Positions 1-6,101 of a DNA stretch of 6,929 nucleotides are shown here, in pieces (within the stretch, counting starts at the first letter, position 1; every line of letters starts with the position of its first letter). Under the pieces are notes generated by a model, which ran no database searches, was not told the DNA's origin, and saw only the letters and a list, made by a program, of their open reading frames with translations. Source of the stretch: Spirochaetota bacterium (GTDB lineage Bacteria > Spirochaetota > Spirochaetia > B11-G9); contig QNBL01000146.1 of the NCBI GenBank assembly GCA_003641695.1, forward strand, positions 1 through 6,929, read 5' to 3'. A program made the position numbers and the translations under genes.

Positions 1-1359
1 AACACCGGGGCCGAAGCGGGTGATGTGGTATTCCTTACAAAGCCTTTGGGAACAGGGCTTCTGACAACAGCCGAAAAGTATAGTTCTCTGAGAAAAGAAG
101 ACGAAGGGCTTGCTGTAAAGATAATGGGAAAACTGAACAATGCAGGTTATGAACTTGCAGGAATAAAAGGGGTTCATGCACTTACTGATGTAACCGGATT
201 CGGCCTTGCCGGGCATCTGCTGGAGATGTGTAATGCATCAGGCCTTGAAGCGGAACTCCGGTGGGACTCTCTTAAATTCCCGACAGATCTTTCCCGGTAC
301 GTTGCCATGGGGGCACTTGCCAAGGGACTTAAGAACAACTGGAGAAGCTATGGAAACAGGATTACCCCTGTAGAAGAACCTGTCCGCTCAATAATCTGCG
401 ATCCCCAGACAGGAGGTGGACTTCTTGTTGCCGTTGACCCGGCATATTCCACAGAAGTGAAGCAGGTTTTTCAGAATTACGGACTTTCAGATCATCTGAA
501 TCCCATTGCAGTCCTGCATCCTTCAAAAGGAGACAAGATTACCATTAAAATAACCGGACATGAATCGGTTCCCAGGACCCGTTCATTTTTTGGTCTGGAT
601 GCTGAAAAAGCAAATAGAAAGAGCTATGCAGAAAAGAATTCTTCAACCAGGGTTGAAACAAAAACAGACAGTATACCGTCCTTCAATGCTTCCTGCACTC
701 CTCCGCAGCCCTCAGATGCCAGCCTGAGCGAATTATTAAAGATGATGAAATCGTTCTTTAAAGATCTCTGGAAGTACCGCAGGGAAATTAAAAAACACTC
801 ACGCTGGATAAAGAACTTTGCATCACAAAAAGGCTACAGAGTAAACCCGAACTGGATGATGAATGCAAATCTCCGCTTGTGGCTCGTCGAATCGGAGAAC
901 GTATTCGGAAAAAGGTATTGCCCCTGTTTTGAACCCTCTGACGATCCGGAGCTGAACAACGATATCGTCTGCCCTTGTACATTCATAGATCAGGATATTG
1001 CCGAAAAAGGAACCTGTCACTGCGGTCTATTCGGGAAAAAAGATCTGACAAAAGCCGGATTTAAGGCTGCAGAAAAACGTCTGATGAATGAGTACCGTGT
1101 CAATCTCAAGGAGCACGGATCCATGATAGATACAACAGGAGTTCCCACTGACTTATTCAGGGGGCTAAAAATACCCGACGCTTATCATTTGGCAAAAAGG
1201 GCATTGATGCTTAAAGGAGCCCCTGTGGAGATCTATATAGAGCGTGATTTTGAGGTTTCCAACATAAAGGTGTGGGCGGAAAGCAAGGGTATACCGGTAC
1301 AGATAAAGACTGAAGGCAGCGGTTTCTGTGTTACTCTTGGGAGAAAGATTCCTCTTTAA
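1..1359 (+). CDS. selD: SelD (selenide, water dikinase) C-terminal part fused to FTR-type Fe-S domain and TusA-like domain; 5' partial
   Basis: SelD makes selenophosphate from selenide and ATP for selenocysteine and selenouridine synthesis. The frame is open from base 1, so the gene begins upstream; a GTG at 25 is internal. SelD hallmarks are LTKPLGTG (34-57), DVTGFGLAGH (187-216) and CDPQTGGGLL (397-426, normally QTSGG). SelD homology ends near 600, where an ordinary SelD of about 345 residues would stop. The frame then runs through a Ser/Thr-rich linker (about 600-720) and a basic helical stretch (about 725-830). Next comes an FTR catalytic-chain-like domain with CPC (919-927), CPC (970-978) and CHC (1015-1023), giving all six cysteines for a 4Fe-4S cluster plus redox disulfide. 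The last 65 residues (about 1153-1350) resemble a TusA/YedF domain: GLKIPDA sits where GLxCPxP is expected, followed by PVEIYIE and a VWAESKGIPVQI segment. The CPxP cysteine is Ile (codon 1171) and the second Pro is Ala. Domain calls are by motif recognition; the combined redox/selenium-delivery role is inference. Confidence 0.9.
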   Translation, partial: NTGAEAGDVVFLTKPLGTGLLTTAEKYSSLRKEDEGLAVKIMGKLNNAGYELAGIKGVHALTDVTGFGLAGHLLEMCNASGLEAELRWDSLKFPTDLSRYVAMGALAKGLKNNWRSYGNRITPVEEPVRSIICDPQTGGGLLVAVDPAYSTEVKQVFQNYGLSDHLNPIAVLHPSKGDKITIKITGHESVPRTRSFFGLDAEKANRKSYAEKNSSTRVETKTDSIPSFNASCTPPQPSDASLSELLKMMKSFFKDLWKYRREIKKHSRWIKNFASQKGYRVNPNWMMNANLRLWLVESENVFGKRYCPCFEPSDDPELNNDIVCPCTFIDQDIAEKGTCHCGLFGKKDLTKAGFKAAEKRLMNEYRVNLKEHGSMIDTTGVPTDLFRGLKIPDAYHLAKRALMLKGAPVEIYIERDFEVSNIKVWAESKGIPVQIKTEGSGFCVTLGRKIPL

Positions 1360-1615
1360 TAATCTCGATCTTTACATCCAGAGATTTTTCAGGATCTTTC
1401 TGTTCTATAACAAGATTCCATACACCGGGTTCGGGCGGAGCTAAATAAAAGGGTGATTCCTCAACAATGGTACCGTAGTAATCGTAGGTTTGCTCGTTAA
1501 GATACTTTTGATAATTATCATCATCTGCAAAGAAAACATACGCCATCTCGTCAAGATAAACAGCTACGGCATCTTGAGCCTTCAAATTCAAGGTTTTGTG
1601 TAAATGCGGTTTCAT
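1331..1615 (-). CDS. Small DUF1883-like protein
   Basis: This is a 94-residue soluble acidic protein without signal peptide or membrane segment. Its pattern matches DUF1883 as I know it. The N-terminus MKPHLHKTLNLKAQDAV corresponds to the family's M-F-H-Y-D-L-x-L-x-x-G-D-x-V start. A YDYYG segment followed by SPFYLAPPEPGVWNLVIE matches the family's H-x-Y-Y-G and S-P-x-x-x-x-x-P-x-x-G-x-W-x-V parts. The domain is probably a small beta-rich fold; its function is unknown. An in-frame TGA lies directly before the ATG, so the start cannot be further upstream, but no Shine-Dalgarno sequence is visible. Translation may depend on coupling to the thioesterase gene 59 bp upstream. The last 29 bp overlap, tail to tail, the 3' end of the SelD fusion gene. 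It is the last gene of the minus-strand cluster, and I see no link to the TRAP/lyase pathway. Confidence 0.72.
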   Translation of the reverse strand: MKPHLHKTLNLKAQDAVAVYLDEMAYVFFADDDNYQKYLNEQTYDYYGTIVEESPFYLAPPEPGVWNLVIEQKDPEKSLDVKIEIIKEESFSQE

Positions 1616-1674
1616 TCAGCACAGAATAGACTGCGTTGCAATCCCTGTCAAGGGAATAGTTTCTCTGCATCCGG

Positions 1675-2124
1675 TTATCCAACTATCCAGTTCATTGCCT
1701 TTGCATTGACGAGAAGGGTCCCTTCCGGGTCTCTGACCTCTGCAGCAAAGAATAACCGTCTGTCTTTCTGCCCGGTCAGCTCAGCCTTAACGGTAATAAA
1801 CTCATATGTTCCTTTCACAGGATTTCTATACTTGAGGGAAAGATCCCTGGTAAAGTTTACTGGACCAGCTATCATGCTCAAAGAGCCGATGGTATTATCC
1901 ACAGCGGCAGCTATCATCCCGCCCTGCATATTGCCAAAGGGGTTAAGTGACTCATAAGCAACGGGAAACTTTACCTCCACCACTAGAACCTCAGGGTCTA
2001 TTCTCATGAATTCGGCATTCATCGAAGTAAAACTCGGCGGTGGAACTGCCACATCCTTAAATCCTCCGGGATAGTGCTTTGCGATGCACTCTTTGAAGTA
2101 TTCAACCATCTCTTTTTGATCCAT
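1675..2124 (-). CDS. PaaI-like hotdog-fold thioesterase
   Basis: A 149-residue cytoplasmic protein of the 4HBT/PaaI hotdog superfamily, which hydrolyses acyl-CoA thioesters as dimers or tetramers. The hallmark is NPFGNMQGGMIAAAVD at residues 61-76: the central helix carries GG (68-69) and the likely catalytic Asp76. The His of the common HGG motif is Gln67, a variation I recall in other PaaI-like proteins. The second half has the expected strand pattern: NFTRDLSLKYRNPV (90-103), then AELTGQKDRRLFFAAEV and an AKAMNWIV end. The ATG at 2122-2124 is preceded by a purine-rich GGGTAGGTAAG that can act as ribosome-binding site. It lies 44 bp downstream of the lyase gene on the same strand, so co-transcription is likely. 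A role in removing CoA from a product of the same pathway is possible but unproven; the acyl substrate cannot be read from sequence. Confidence 0.87.
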   Translation of the reverse strand: MDQKEMVEYFKECIAKHYPGGFKDVAVPPPSFTSMNAEFMRIDPEVLVVEVKFPVAYESLNPFGNMQGGMIAAAVDNTIGSLSMIAGPVNFTRDLSLKYRNPVKGTYEFITVKAELTGQKDRRLFFAAEVRDPEGTLLVNAKAMNWIVG

Positions 2125-2168
2125 CTTACCTACCCTCTGATCAGTTACCGCTTACTGTACCGGTACTT

Positions 2169-3089
2169 TTATAATTCTGCAATACGGGATTTGGATAAAA
2201 CCATAAACTGATCAACCAAAAACCTGTCATATTCTGAAAACTGATGATACCGCATATCTGATCGTCTGCATGTAAGGCCGATTGGAATACCCAGAGTCTT
2301 CAGTGCATACTTGGCATTCATCGGATAACCGAAATCTTCAATAAGCGAAGCTATGGAAAGGTAGGATTGAAGTTCCCCGGCTTTTTCAGGTTCTTTTTCC
2401 CAATTATTACAGAGCCAGGAATAGAGCTGCGGATGGAAATTGGTCATGATTCCACTATATCCTGCATACCCGTTCTGCATTGACATTAAAAGGGTTGGTG
2501 CGTTTGCATTAAACAGCTTTACCGATGATCCTGCAGTCAATGCACCCCGCCTCTTTATCATTTCCGGATCACAACAGGTGTCCTTGACAAACCCGAAACG
2601 TCCCGTTTCAACGATCCACGAGATTAGATTATCGGAAAGAACTCTCTTGTAAGGGGTCGGACATTCGTAAAGTCCCAAAGGAACTCCATCCGGCAGTTTT
2701 TCCAGGAGTCTACTCATATTCTTTTTCCAGATATCATCCCCTTCATAGGGTGCTGCAAATCTGTTTGTCAAAAGAACCAGAGTATCAATCTCGGTATCTG
2801 CTATTGCAGTAAGCTCTTCTACCTGAGCTTCCAGTGTGTCGGATATATGACCGGATGCTACAACAGGTATATGTTTTGGAGCATACTCCCTTACCCTGCG
2901 GGCAAGATCAACACGCTCCTGCAGGGACAACTCGAACATGGCTCCTGACTGGGCAACGGCAAATAAACCGGCAACACCATTTTCTGCATACCAGTCAATC
3001 AATTTTTTCAGCCCCTTGTAATCGATTGTCAAATCCCCGTTAAAGGGGGTGATCATCGTAGGGTAGACTCCATCAGGAATATTATTCAT
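2169..3089 (-). CDS. DapA/NanA-superfamily class I lyase or aldolase (DHDPS family)
   Basis: A 306-residue TIM-barrel protein of the dihydrodipicolinate synthase/N-acetylneuraminate lyase family, of full family length. These enzymes form a Schiff base between an active-site Lys and pyruvate or another 2-oxoacid. Visible hallmarks are GVYPTMITPF near residue 7, Tyr141 in LYECPTP (family Y-N-x-P), the Schiff-base Lys169 in GFVKD, and GYSGIMTNFHP as the usual late glycine-rich segment. The GTTGE/GSTGE motif that binds the pyruvate carboxylate is replaced by AQSGA (46-50), followed by MFELSLQERVDL. That makes classical DapA or NanA activity unlikely and points to a divergent subfamily. A good Shine-Dalgarno (AAGAGG) lies 7 nt before the ATG. 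The gene starts only 21 bp after the TRAP large permease stop, so the likely substrate is the imported acid or a derivative. It is not the biosynthetic dapA by context. Substrate unknown. Confidence 0.9.
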   Translation of the reverse strand: MNNIPDGVYPTMITPFNGDLTIDYKGLKKLIDWYAENGVAGLFAVAQSGAMFELSLQERVDLARRVREYAPKHIPVVASGHISDTLEAQVEELTAIADTEIDTLVLLTNRFAAPYEGDDIWKKNMSRLLEKLPDGVPLGLYECPTPYKRVLSDNLISWIVETGRFGFVKDTCCDPEMIKRRGALTAGSSVKLFNANAPTLLMSMQNGYAGYSGIMTNFHPQLYSWLCNNWEKEPEKAGELQSYLSIASLIEDFGYPMNAKYALKTLGIPIGLTCRRSDMRYHQFSEYDRFLVDQFMVLSKSRIAEL

Positions 3090-3110
3090 TACATAACCTC
3101 TTTTTTTTAC

Positions 3111-4409
3111 TCACAACAATCCCAAAAGCCCGGGAAGGAAAAGAACAATAGGCTGAATATATGTAACCAGAAACAGTACGATAAACAAAACAAGCAGCAT
3201 GGGCAGAATCTCTCTGATCACATCCTTCAAAGGAGTGCCGGAAATGCCTGAAACAACAAAAAGAAGCATACCAAAAGGAGGTGTCGATAATCCTATCATC
3301 ATGTTAAGGGTTATAAGGACTCCAAAGTGAACCAGGTTTATTCCCAGACTTGTTACCAGTGGAAGTACAATCGGAATAAATACAAGAGTTATTGCCATTG
3401 TATCGATAAACATCCCCAGGATGATAAAAACAACATTTATCAGAAGCAGCAGCAGATATTTGTTTGAGGTAATATGGAGCAGCCAGTTTGCAACCAGATC
3501 AGGAATATGCTCAATTGCAACTATGTAACTGAAAGCATATGCTGAACCGACAAGAAGAGACAGAGTCCCTGTCGTTCGTACAGTGTTCCTTACAACCTTT
3601 AAAAAATCCCTTAATCCCATTGCCTTGTAAATAAATACAGCAACAAAAATAGCATAGAAAGCAGCCAGAGCACCCGCTTCTGTGGGAGTAACAATCCCCG
3701 TATATATCCCACCAAGAAGAACAACAACAGAAAACAGAGCCGGTGAAGCCTTGAGCGTTATTGCCAGCATCTGCCTGAAAGTGACCGCACCTCCGAGAGG
3801 ATAATCCCGCTTGTGTGCAACCATGGCAATGTATATCATAAGGGCTATTCCTACCAGGATCCCCGGAAGCATTCCGCCTATAAACAAGGCCCCGATAGAA
3901 GCACCTGAAAGCATTGCGTAAAAAATCATGGGAATACTGGGCGGAAAGATAGGCCCGATGGTTGCAGAAGCTGCGGTTATGGCACTGGAAAATCCCTTGT
4001 CATAACCGCTGTCATTCATGGCTTTTATCTCCATCATCCCGAGCCCTGAAGCATCCGCAAGAGCAGACCCTGTCATACCGGAAAATATTATCGATGCTAC
4101 AACATTTACATGTCCGAGAGCACCTTTCTTTTTTCCAACAACAGCTCCTGCAAATTCAAAGATCATATCCGTAATCTTCCCGGTATTCATTACCTCTGCC
4201 ATAAAGACGAAAAGGGGGACAGCTATCAGTACAAACTTTGAATTCATCTGGTTAAGGAACTGGGCGGCAACCATACTGATATCCGCACCGGGACCGCCGG
4301 CAAGATCAAAATAAAATATGGCCGACATCATCATTCCCAGAGCTATTGGTATTCTTACTACAAATACCATTACAAACGAAAGCAGAAATACGAGTAGAGG
4401 CCAGTTCAT
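3111..4409 (-). CDS. dctM: TRAP transporter large permease subunit (DctM type)
   Basis: A 432-residue, very hydrophobic inner-membrane protein of the DctM/SiaM family, of typical length for about a dozen membrane segments. It is the translocating subunit of a tripartite ATP-independent periplasmic transporter and is driven by an ion gradient, usually Na+. Family signatures are PLFVFMAEVMNTG (65-77), SGMTGSALADASGLG (110-124, the region of the Na+/hairpin motif), IGPIFPPSIPMI (151-162) and TPPFG (376-380). The start ATG overlaps the small-subunit stop by one base (TAATG), implying translational coupling; an AAAGGA lies about 10 nt upstream. The order P-Q-M followed by an aldolase is common for catabolic TRAP loci. 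Family is certain; transported substrate is unknown. Confidence 0.96.
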   Translation of the reverse strand: MNWPLLVFLLSFVMVFVVRIPIALGMMMSAIFYFDLAGGPGADISMVAAQFLNQMNSKFVLIAVPLFVFMAEVMNTGKITDMIFEFAGAVVGKKKGALGHVNVVASIIFSGMTGSALADASGLGMMEIKAMNDSGYDKGFSSAITAASATIGPIFPPSIPMIFYAMLSGASIGALFIGGMLPGILVGIALMIYIAMVAHKRDYPLGGAVTFRQMLAITLKASPALFSVVVLLGGIYTGIVTPTEAGALAAFYAIFVAVFIYKAMGLRDFLKVVRNTVRTTGTLSLLVGSAYAFSYIVAIEHIPDLVANWLLHITSNKYLLLLLINVVFIILGMFIDTMAITLVFIPIVLPLVTSLGINLVHFGVLITLNMMIGLSTPPFGMLLFVVSGISGTPLKDVIREILPMLLVLFIVLFLVTYIQPIVLFLPGLLGLL

Positions 4410-4894
4410 TATTTGGGTATCCTTTCCCGGAAGAGGAGGTTCAGGTCTTTGTACAGATCGTGGATGAGACGTCCTATCATAAACGCCATAAAAACAACAT
4501 AAGGGGCAAAGGCAACATCCATGGGAATCTTTAAGACATTGGATTTTTTGAACCCCATAAACAGTACGTAGTTCAGTGAGGGATAGAATGCCATACCAAA
4601 TGCTGTTAAAAGAAGCCCATTCCCGAAAAGTCTCATCCAGAGTTGTTTTTTGGGAGAAACCATGTCATAGATTAGAGTAAACTTTACATGGGAATCAGTT
4701 CTCTTTGCATAAAGCCCTCCGAGAAGTGCAGTCCATATAAAACAGACCAGCGAAAGCTCCAAAGTCCAGGTAAGGGGAGCAAGAAAATACCGGAAGAAAA
4801 TACCCAGCATAAAAACAGTAAAAAGTACTATAAATGCTGCCATTGGTGTATACACCTCAATAACATCCAGAAGGAACTTAAAACCCTTTTTCAT
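4409..4894 (-). CDS. dctQ: TRAP transporter small permease subunit (DctQ type)
   Basis: A 161-residue inner-membrane protein with four predicted membrane segments (roughly residues 14-37, 45-64, 88-112, 125-146), the normal DctQ/SiaQ layout. TWTLELSL (42-49) followed by a loop with AKRTDSHVKF matches the conserved W-x-x-E ... R-x-x-x-H pattern of the family, and IPMDVAF lies before the last segment. DctQ pairs with DctM to form the membrane complex that receives substrate from DctP. The frame could open at a GTG at 4918, eight codons earlier, but I chose the ATG at 4892-4894. It has GGAGG four bases upstream, while the GTG sits inside the strong hairpin at 4912-4936. The C-terminus RERIPK leads into the one-base overlap with dctM. 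Confidence 0.93.
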   Translation of the reverse strand: MKKGFKFLLDVIEVYTPMAAFIVLFTVFMLGIFFRYFLAPLTWTLELSLVCFIWTALLGGLYAKRTDSHVKFTLIYDMVSPKKQLWMRLFGNGLLLTAFGMAFYPSLNYVLFMGFKKSNVLKIPMDVAFAPYVVFMAFMIGRLIHDLYKDLNLLFRERIPK

Positions 4895-4911
4895 TCCGCC
4901 TCCGTTTAAGA

Positions 4912-4936
4912 ACGGCACCTTTTGTCAAGGTGCCGT
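4912..4936 (-). promoter_or_regulatory. Intercistronic hairpin between dctP and dctQ
   Basis: A perfect 10-bp inverted repeat (ACGGCACCTT / AAGGTGCCGT) with a 5-base loop lies 30 bp after the dctP stop and 17 bp before the dctQ ATG. On the minus strand it is followed by TTCTTA rather than a solid U-tract, so it is at most a partial terminator. Hairpins in this place between a binding-protein gene and its permease genes typically stabilise the upstream mRNA or cause partial termination, so that more binding protein than permease is made. That role is inferred; the repeat itself is directly visible. Confidence 0.8.
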
Positions 4937-4966
4937 ATCTGATAGTTATAAGCAAAGAAAGCCTTC

Positions 4967-5983
4967 TTACTTTGCCGCCTGAACCTTATCGTACAGATCC
5001 CAATCCCAATCCTTGGAAATATCCTTGCTTTCTGTCATGTATGAATTTTTTGCATATGCAGCAAAAGCAGCAATATCAGGGTCTTCTATAATTATCATCC
5101 CCTGATCTTTGAAAAATCCAAGAATATTTGCTTCGGTATCAAGAACTTTTTTATCACAAAAATCCTTTGCCTTTGCAACTCCCTGCATTACCCAATCCTT
5201 CTGTTGGGTGGTAAGAGACTGCCATTTCTTCTCATTCATGGTCGGCCATACCGAATCAACTACGTGATTGGTAAGAACAATGTATTTTGTTACTTCGTAG
5301 AATTTTGCATTCTTGTCTGTTGGAAGGGGGTTATCCTGCCCTTCGACAGCTCCAGTCTTCAAACCCATGTAAACCTCGGAAAAAGCCATTGGGGTTGGAT
5401 TCCCGCCCAGAGCTTTGCCCAGAGCTATCCAGGAAGGACTTCCGGGAACCCTGAGTTTTACCCCTTTCATATCGGCAGGGCTATGAACAGGACCAACTTT
5501 TTCAACAAGGTTCAACTCTCTGGTTCCAAGATAAAATGCACCAAGAGGTCTGATTCCAACCTTATCCACGACATCCTGAAAAACTTTTTTTCCTATCTCA
5601 CCATTCAATACTTTGGTCATGTGATCATATCCCTGAAAGGTGTACACAGCAGTAAACATTGAAAGGTAGGGAACAAACTCCGCAAGCCAGGGAGCAGAGG
5701 TATAAATCATGTCAACAGATCCCTGTTTTATAGCAGCCTGCTCTCCTTCCTGATCAAAAAGCTGACCTGAAGGATAAACATTCACCACCATCGATCCGCC
5801 TGAAAGTTTTTCAACCTCGTCTTTGAATACATTCATAGCTTCGGTGTGTGCATCACCCGGAACACTTACAGAAGAAAAGTTTATGGTAACAGGTTCTCCT
5901 GCTTTCTGATCCTTCTGACCATTGGCGAAAACTCCTGCCGCCACTACACTAACCATCAATAGAATTAATAGAGCTTTTTTCAT
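4967..5983 (-). CDS. dctP: TRAP transporter solute-binding protein (DctP family)
   Basis: A 338-residue periplasmic protein that binds the organic acid and hands it to DctQM. The N-terminus is a Sec signal peptide: MKK, a hydrophobic core, and a likely signal peptidase I site after VFA (residue 20) before NGQKD. There is no lipobox cysteine, so it should be soluble in the periplasm. DctP-family hallmarks are the carboxylate-binding Arg178 in KGVKLRVPGSP, the LGGNPTPMAFSEVYMGL block (192-208) and GAVEGQDNPL (211-220) with the conserved Asn. The conserved R-E-L segment of these proteins appears as GTRELNL (153-159). Length is normal. A strong AGGAGG lies 7 nt before the ATG. It is the first gene after the divergent promoter and is separated from dctQ by a 72-bp gap with a hairpin. 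The Arg implies a monocarboxylate-bearing ligand; its identity is not readable. Confidence 0.96.
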   Translation of the reverse strand: MKKALLILLMVSVVAAGVFANGQKDQKAGEPVTINFSSVSVPGDAHTEAMNVFKDEVEKLSGGSMVVNVYPSGQLFDQEGEQAAIKQGSVDMIYTSAPWLAEFVPYLSMFTAVYTFQGYDHMTKVLNGEIGKKVFQDVVDKVGIRPLGAFYLGTRELNLVEKVGPVHSPADMKGVKLRVPGSPSWIALGKALGGNPTPMAFSEVYMGLKTGAVEGQDNPLPTDKNAKFYEVTKYIVLTNHVVDSVWPTMNEKKWQSLTTQQKDWVMQGVAKAKDFCDKKVLDTEANILGFFKDQGMIIIEDPDIAAFAAYAKNSYMTESKDISKDWDWDLYDKVQAAK

Positions 5984-6016
5984 TTAATCTCCTCCTGAAA
6001 ATTAACTAATAGTGAA

Positions 6017-6045
6017 AGTTTAGTACAACTTATGACATATGTCAA
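6017..6045 (-). promoter_or_regulatory. Sigma-70-type promoter for the dctP-led cluster
   Basis: On the minus strand there is a consensus -35 TTGACA (6040-6045), a 17-bp spacer and a -10-like TAAACT (6017-6022, four of six consensus bases). Transcription would start near 6010 and leave a leader of about 27 nt containing the AGGAGG site of dctP. The operator palindrome overlaps the -35 box, so a bound repressor would block polymerase. Confidence 0.66.
6033..6044. promoter_or_regulatory. Palindromic operator candidate (TGACATATGTCA)
   Basis: A perfect 12-bp palindrome in the 118-bp gap between the divergent dctP and gntR genes, overlapping the minus-strand -35 box. Dimeric GntR/FCD regulators usually bind short palindromes of this size in their own divergent promoter. 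The adjacent GntR protein is therefore the natural ligand of this site, by inference. Confidence 0.6.
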
Positions 6046-6059
6046 CTATTATCGGTTAA

Positions 6060-6069
6060 TGTCTTGACA
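6060..6069. promoter_or_regulatory. Second, hyphenated palindrome (TGTC-TT-GACA) over the gntR -35 box
   Basis: TGTC and GACA arms flank a TT centre, and the site coincides with the plus-strand TTGACA. Its arms are the same TGTC/GACA tetramers as the 12-bp palindrome, but in the opposite arrangement. It may be a second, weaker site for autoregulation, or may simply follow from the -35 consensus. Confidence 0.35.
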
Positions 6070-6090
6070 CAATGAGTGTTTATTTATCAT
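6064..6090 (+). promoter_or_regulatory. Candidate promoter for gntR
   Basis: A consensus -35 TTGACA (6064-6069) is followed by TATCAT (6085-6090, five of six -10 bases) with a short 15-bp spacer; CATAGT at 6088-6093 with an 18-bp spacer is an alternative. Either would place the transcript start within a few bases of the gntR ATG at 6102. The -10 assignment is uncertain. Confidence 0.45.
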
Positions 6091-6101
6091 AGTAAAGATG
6101 G

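Noticed and set aside
25..27. GTG as the start of the SelD-fusion gene
   Set aside because: In-frame coding sequence continues to base 1 and the SelD fold needs about 145 more N-terminal residues, so this is an internal Val codon.
1613..1624. TGA directly before the DUF1883-like ATG as a possible selenocysteine codon, given the adjacent selD
   Set aside because: The upstream in-frame residues do not resemble DUF1883 or a redox motif, and the family's N-terminus aligns with the ATG. I could not make out a bacterial SECIS hairpin just after the TGA.
1642..1656. TCCCT/AGGGA inverted repeat after the thioesterase stop
   Set aside because: The stem is only 5 bp with no U-run in either direction, too weak to call a terminator.
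1604..1957. 117-codon plus-strand frame over the thioesterase
   Set aside because: Antisense to the conserved QGG/Asp76 hotdog core, with no family resemblance.
2137..2166. Short palindromes CTGATCAG and GTACCGGTAC between the lyase and thioesterase genes
   Set aside because: Each is only 8-10 bp, with no T-tract, so not a terminator. They may be chance or a weak structure before the thioesterase ribosome-binding site.
4018..4314. 98-codon plus-strand frame over dctM
   Set aside because: Antisense to the TRAP large-permease signature region; its composition is that of a reversed membrane-protein gene.
5204..5662. 152-codon open frame on the plus strand inside dctP
   Set aside because: It is antisense to well-conserved DctP motifs, has no recognisable domain or ribosome-binding site, and reads like a reverse-frame shadow.
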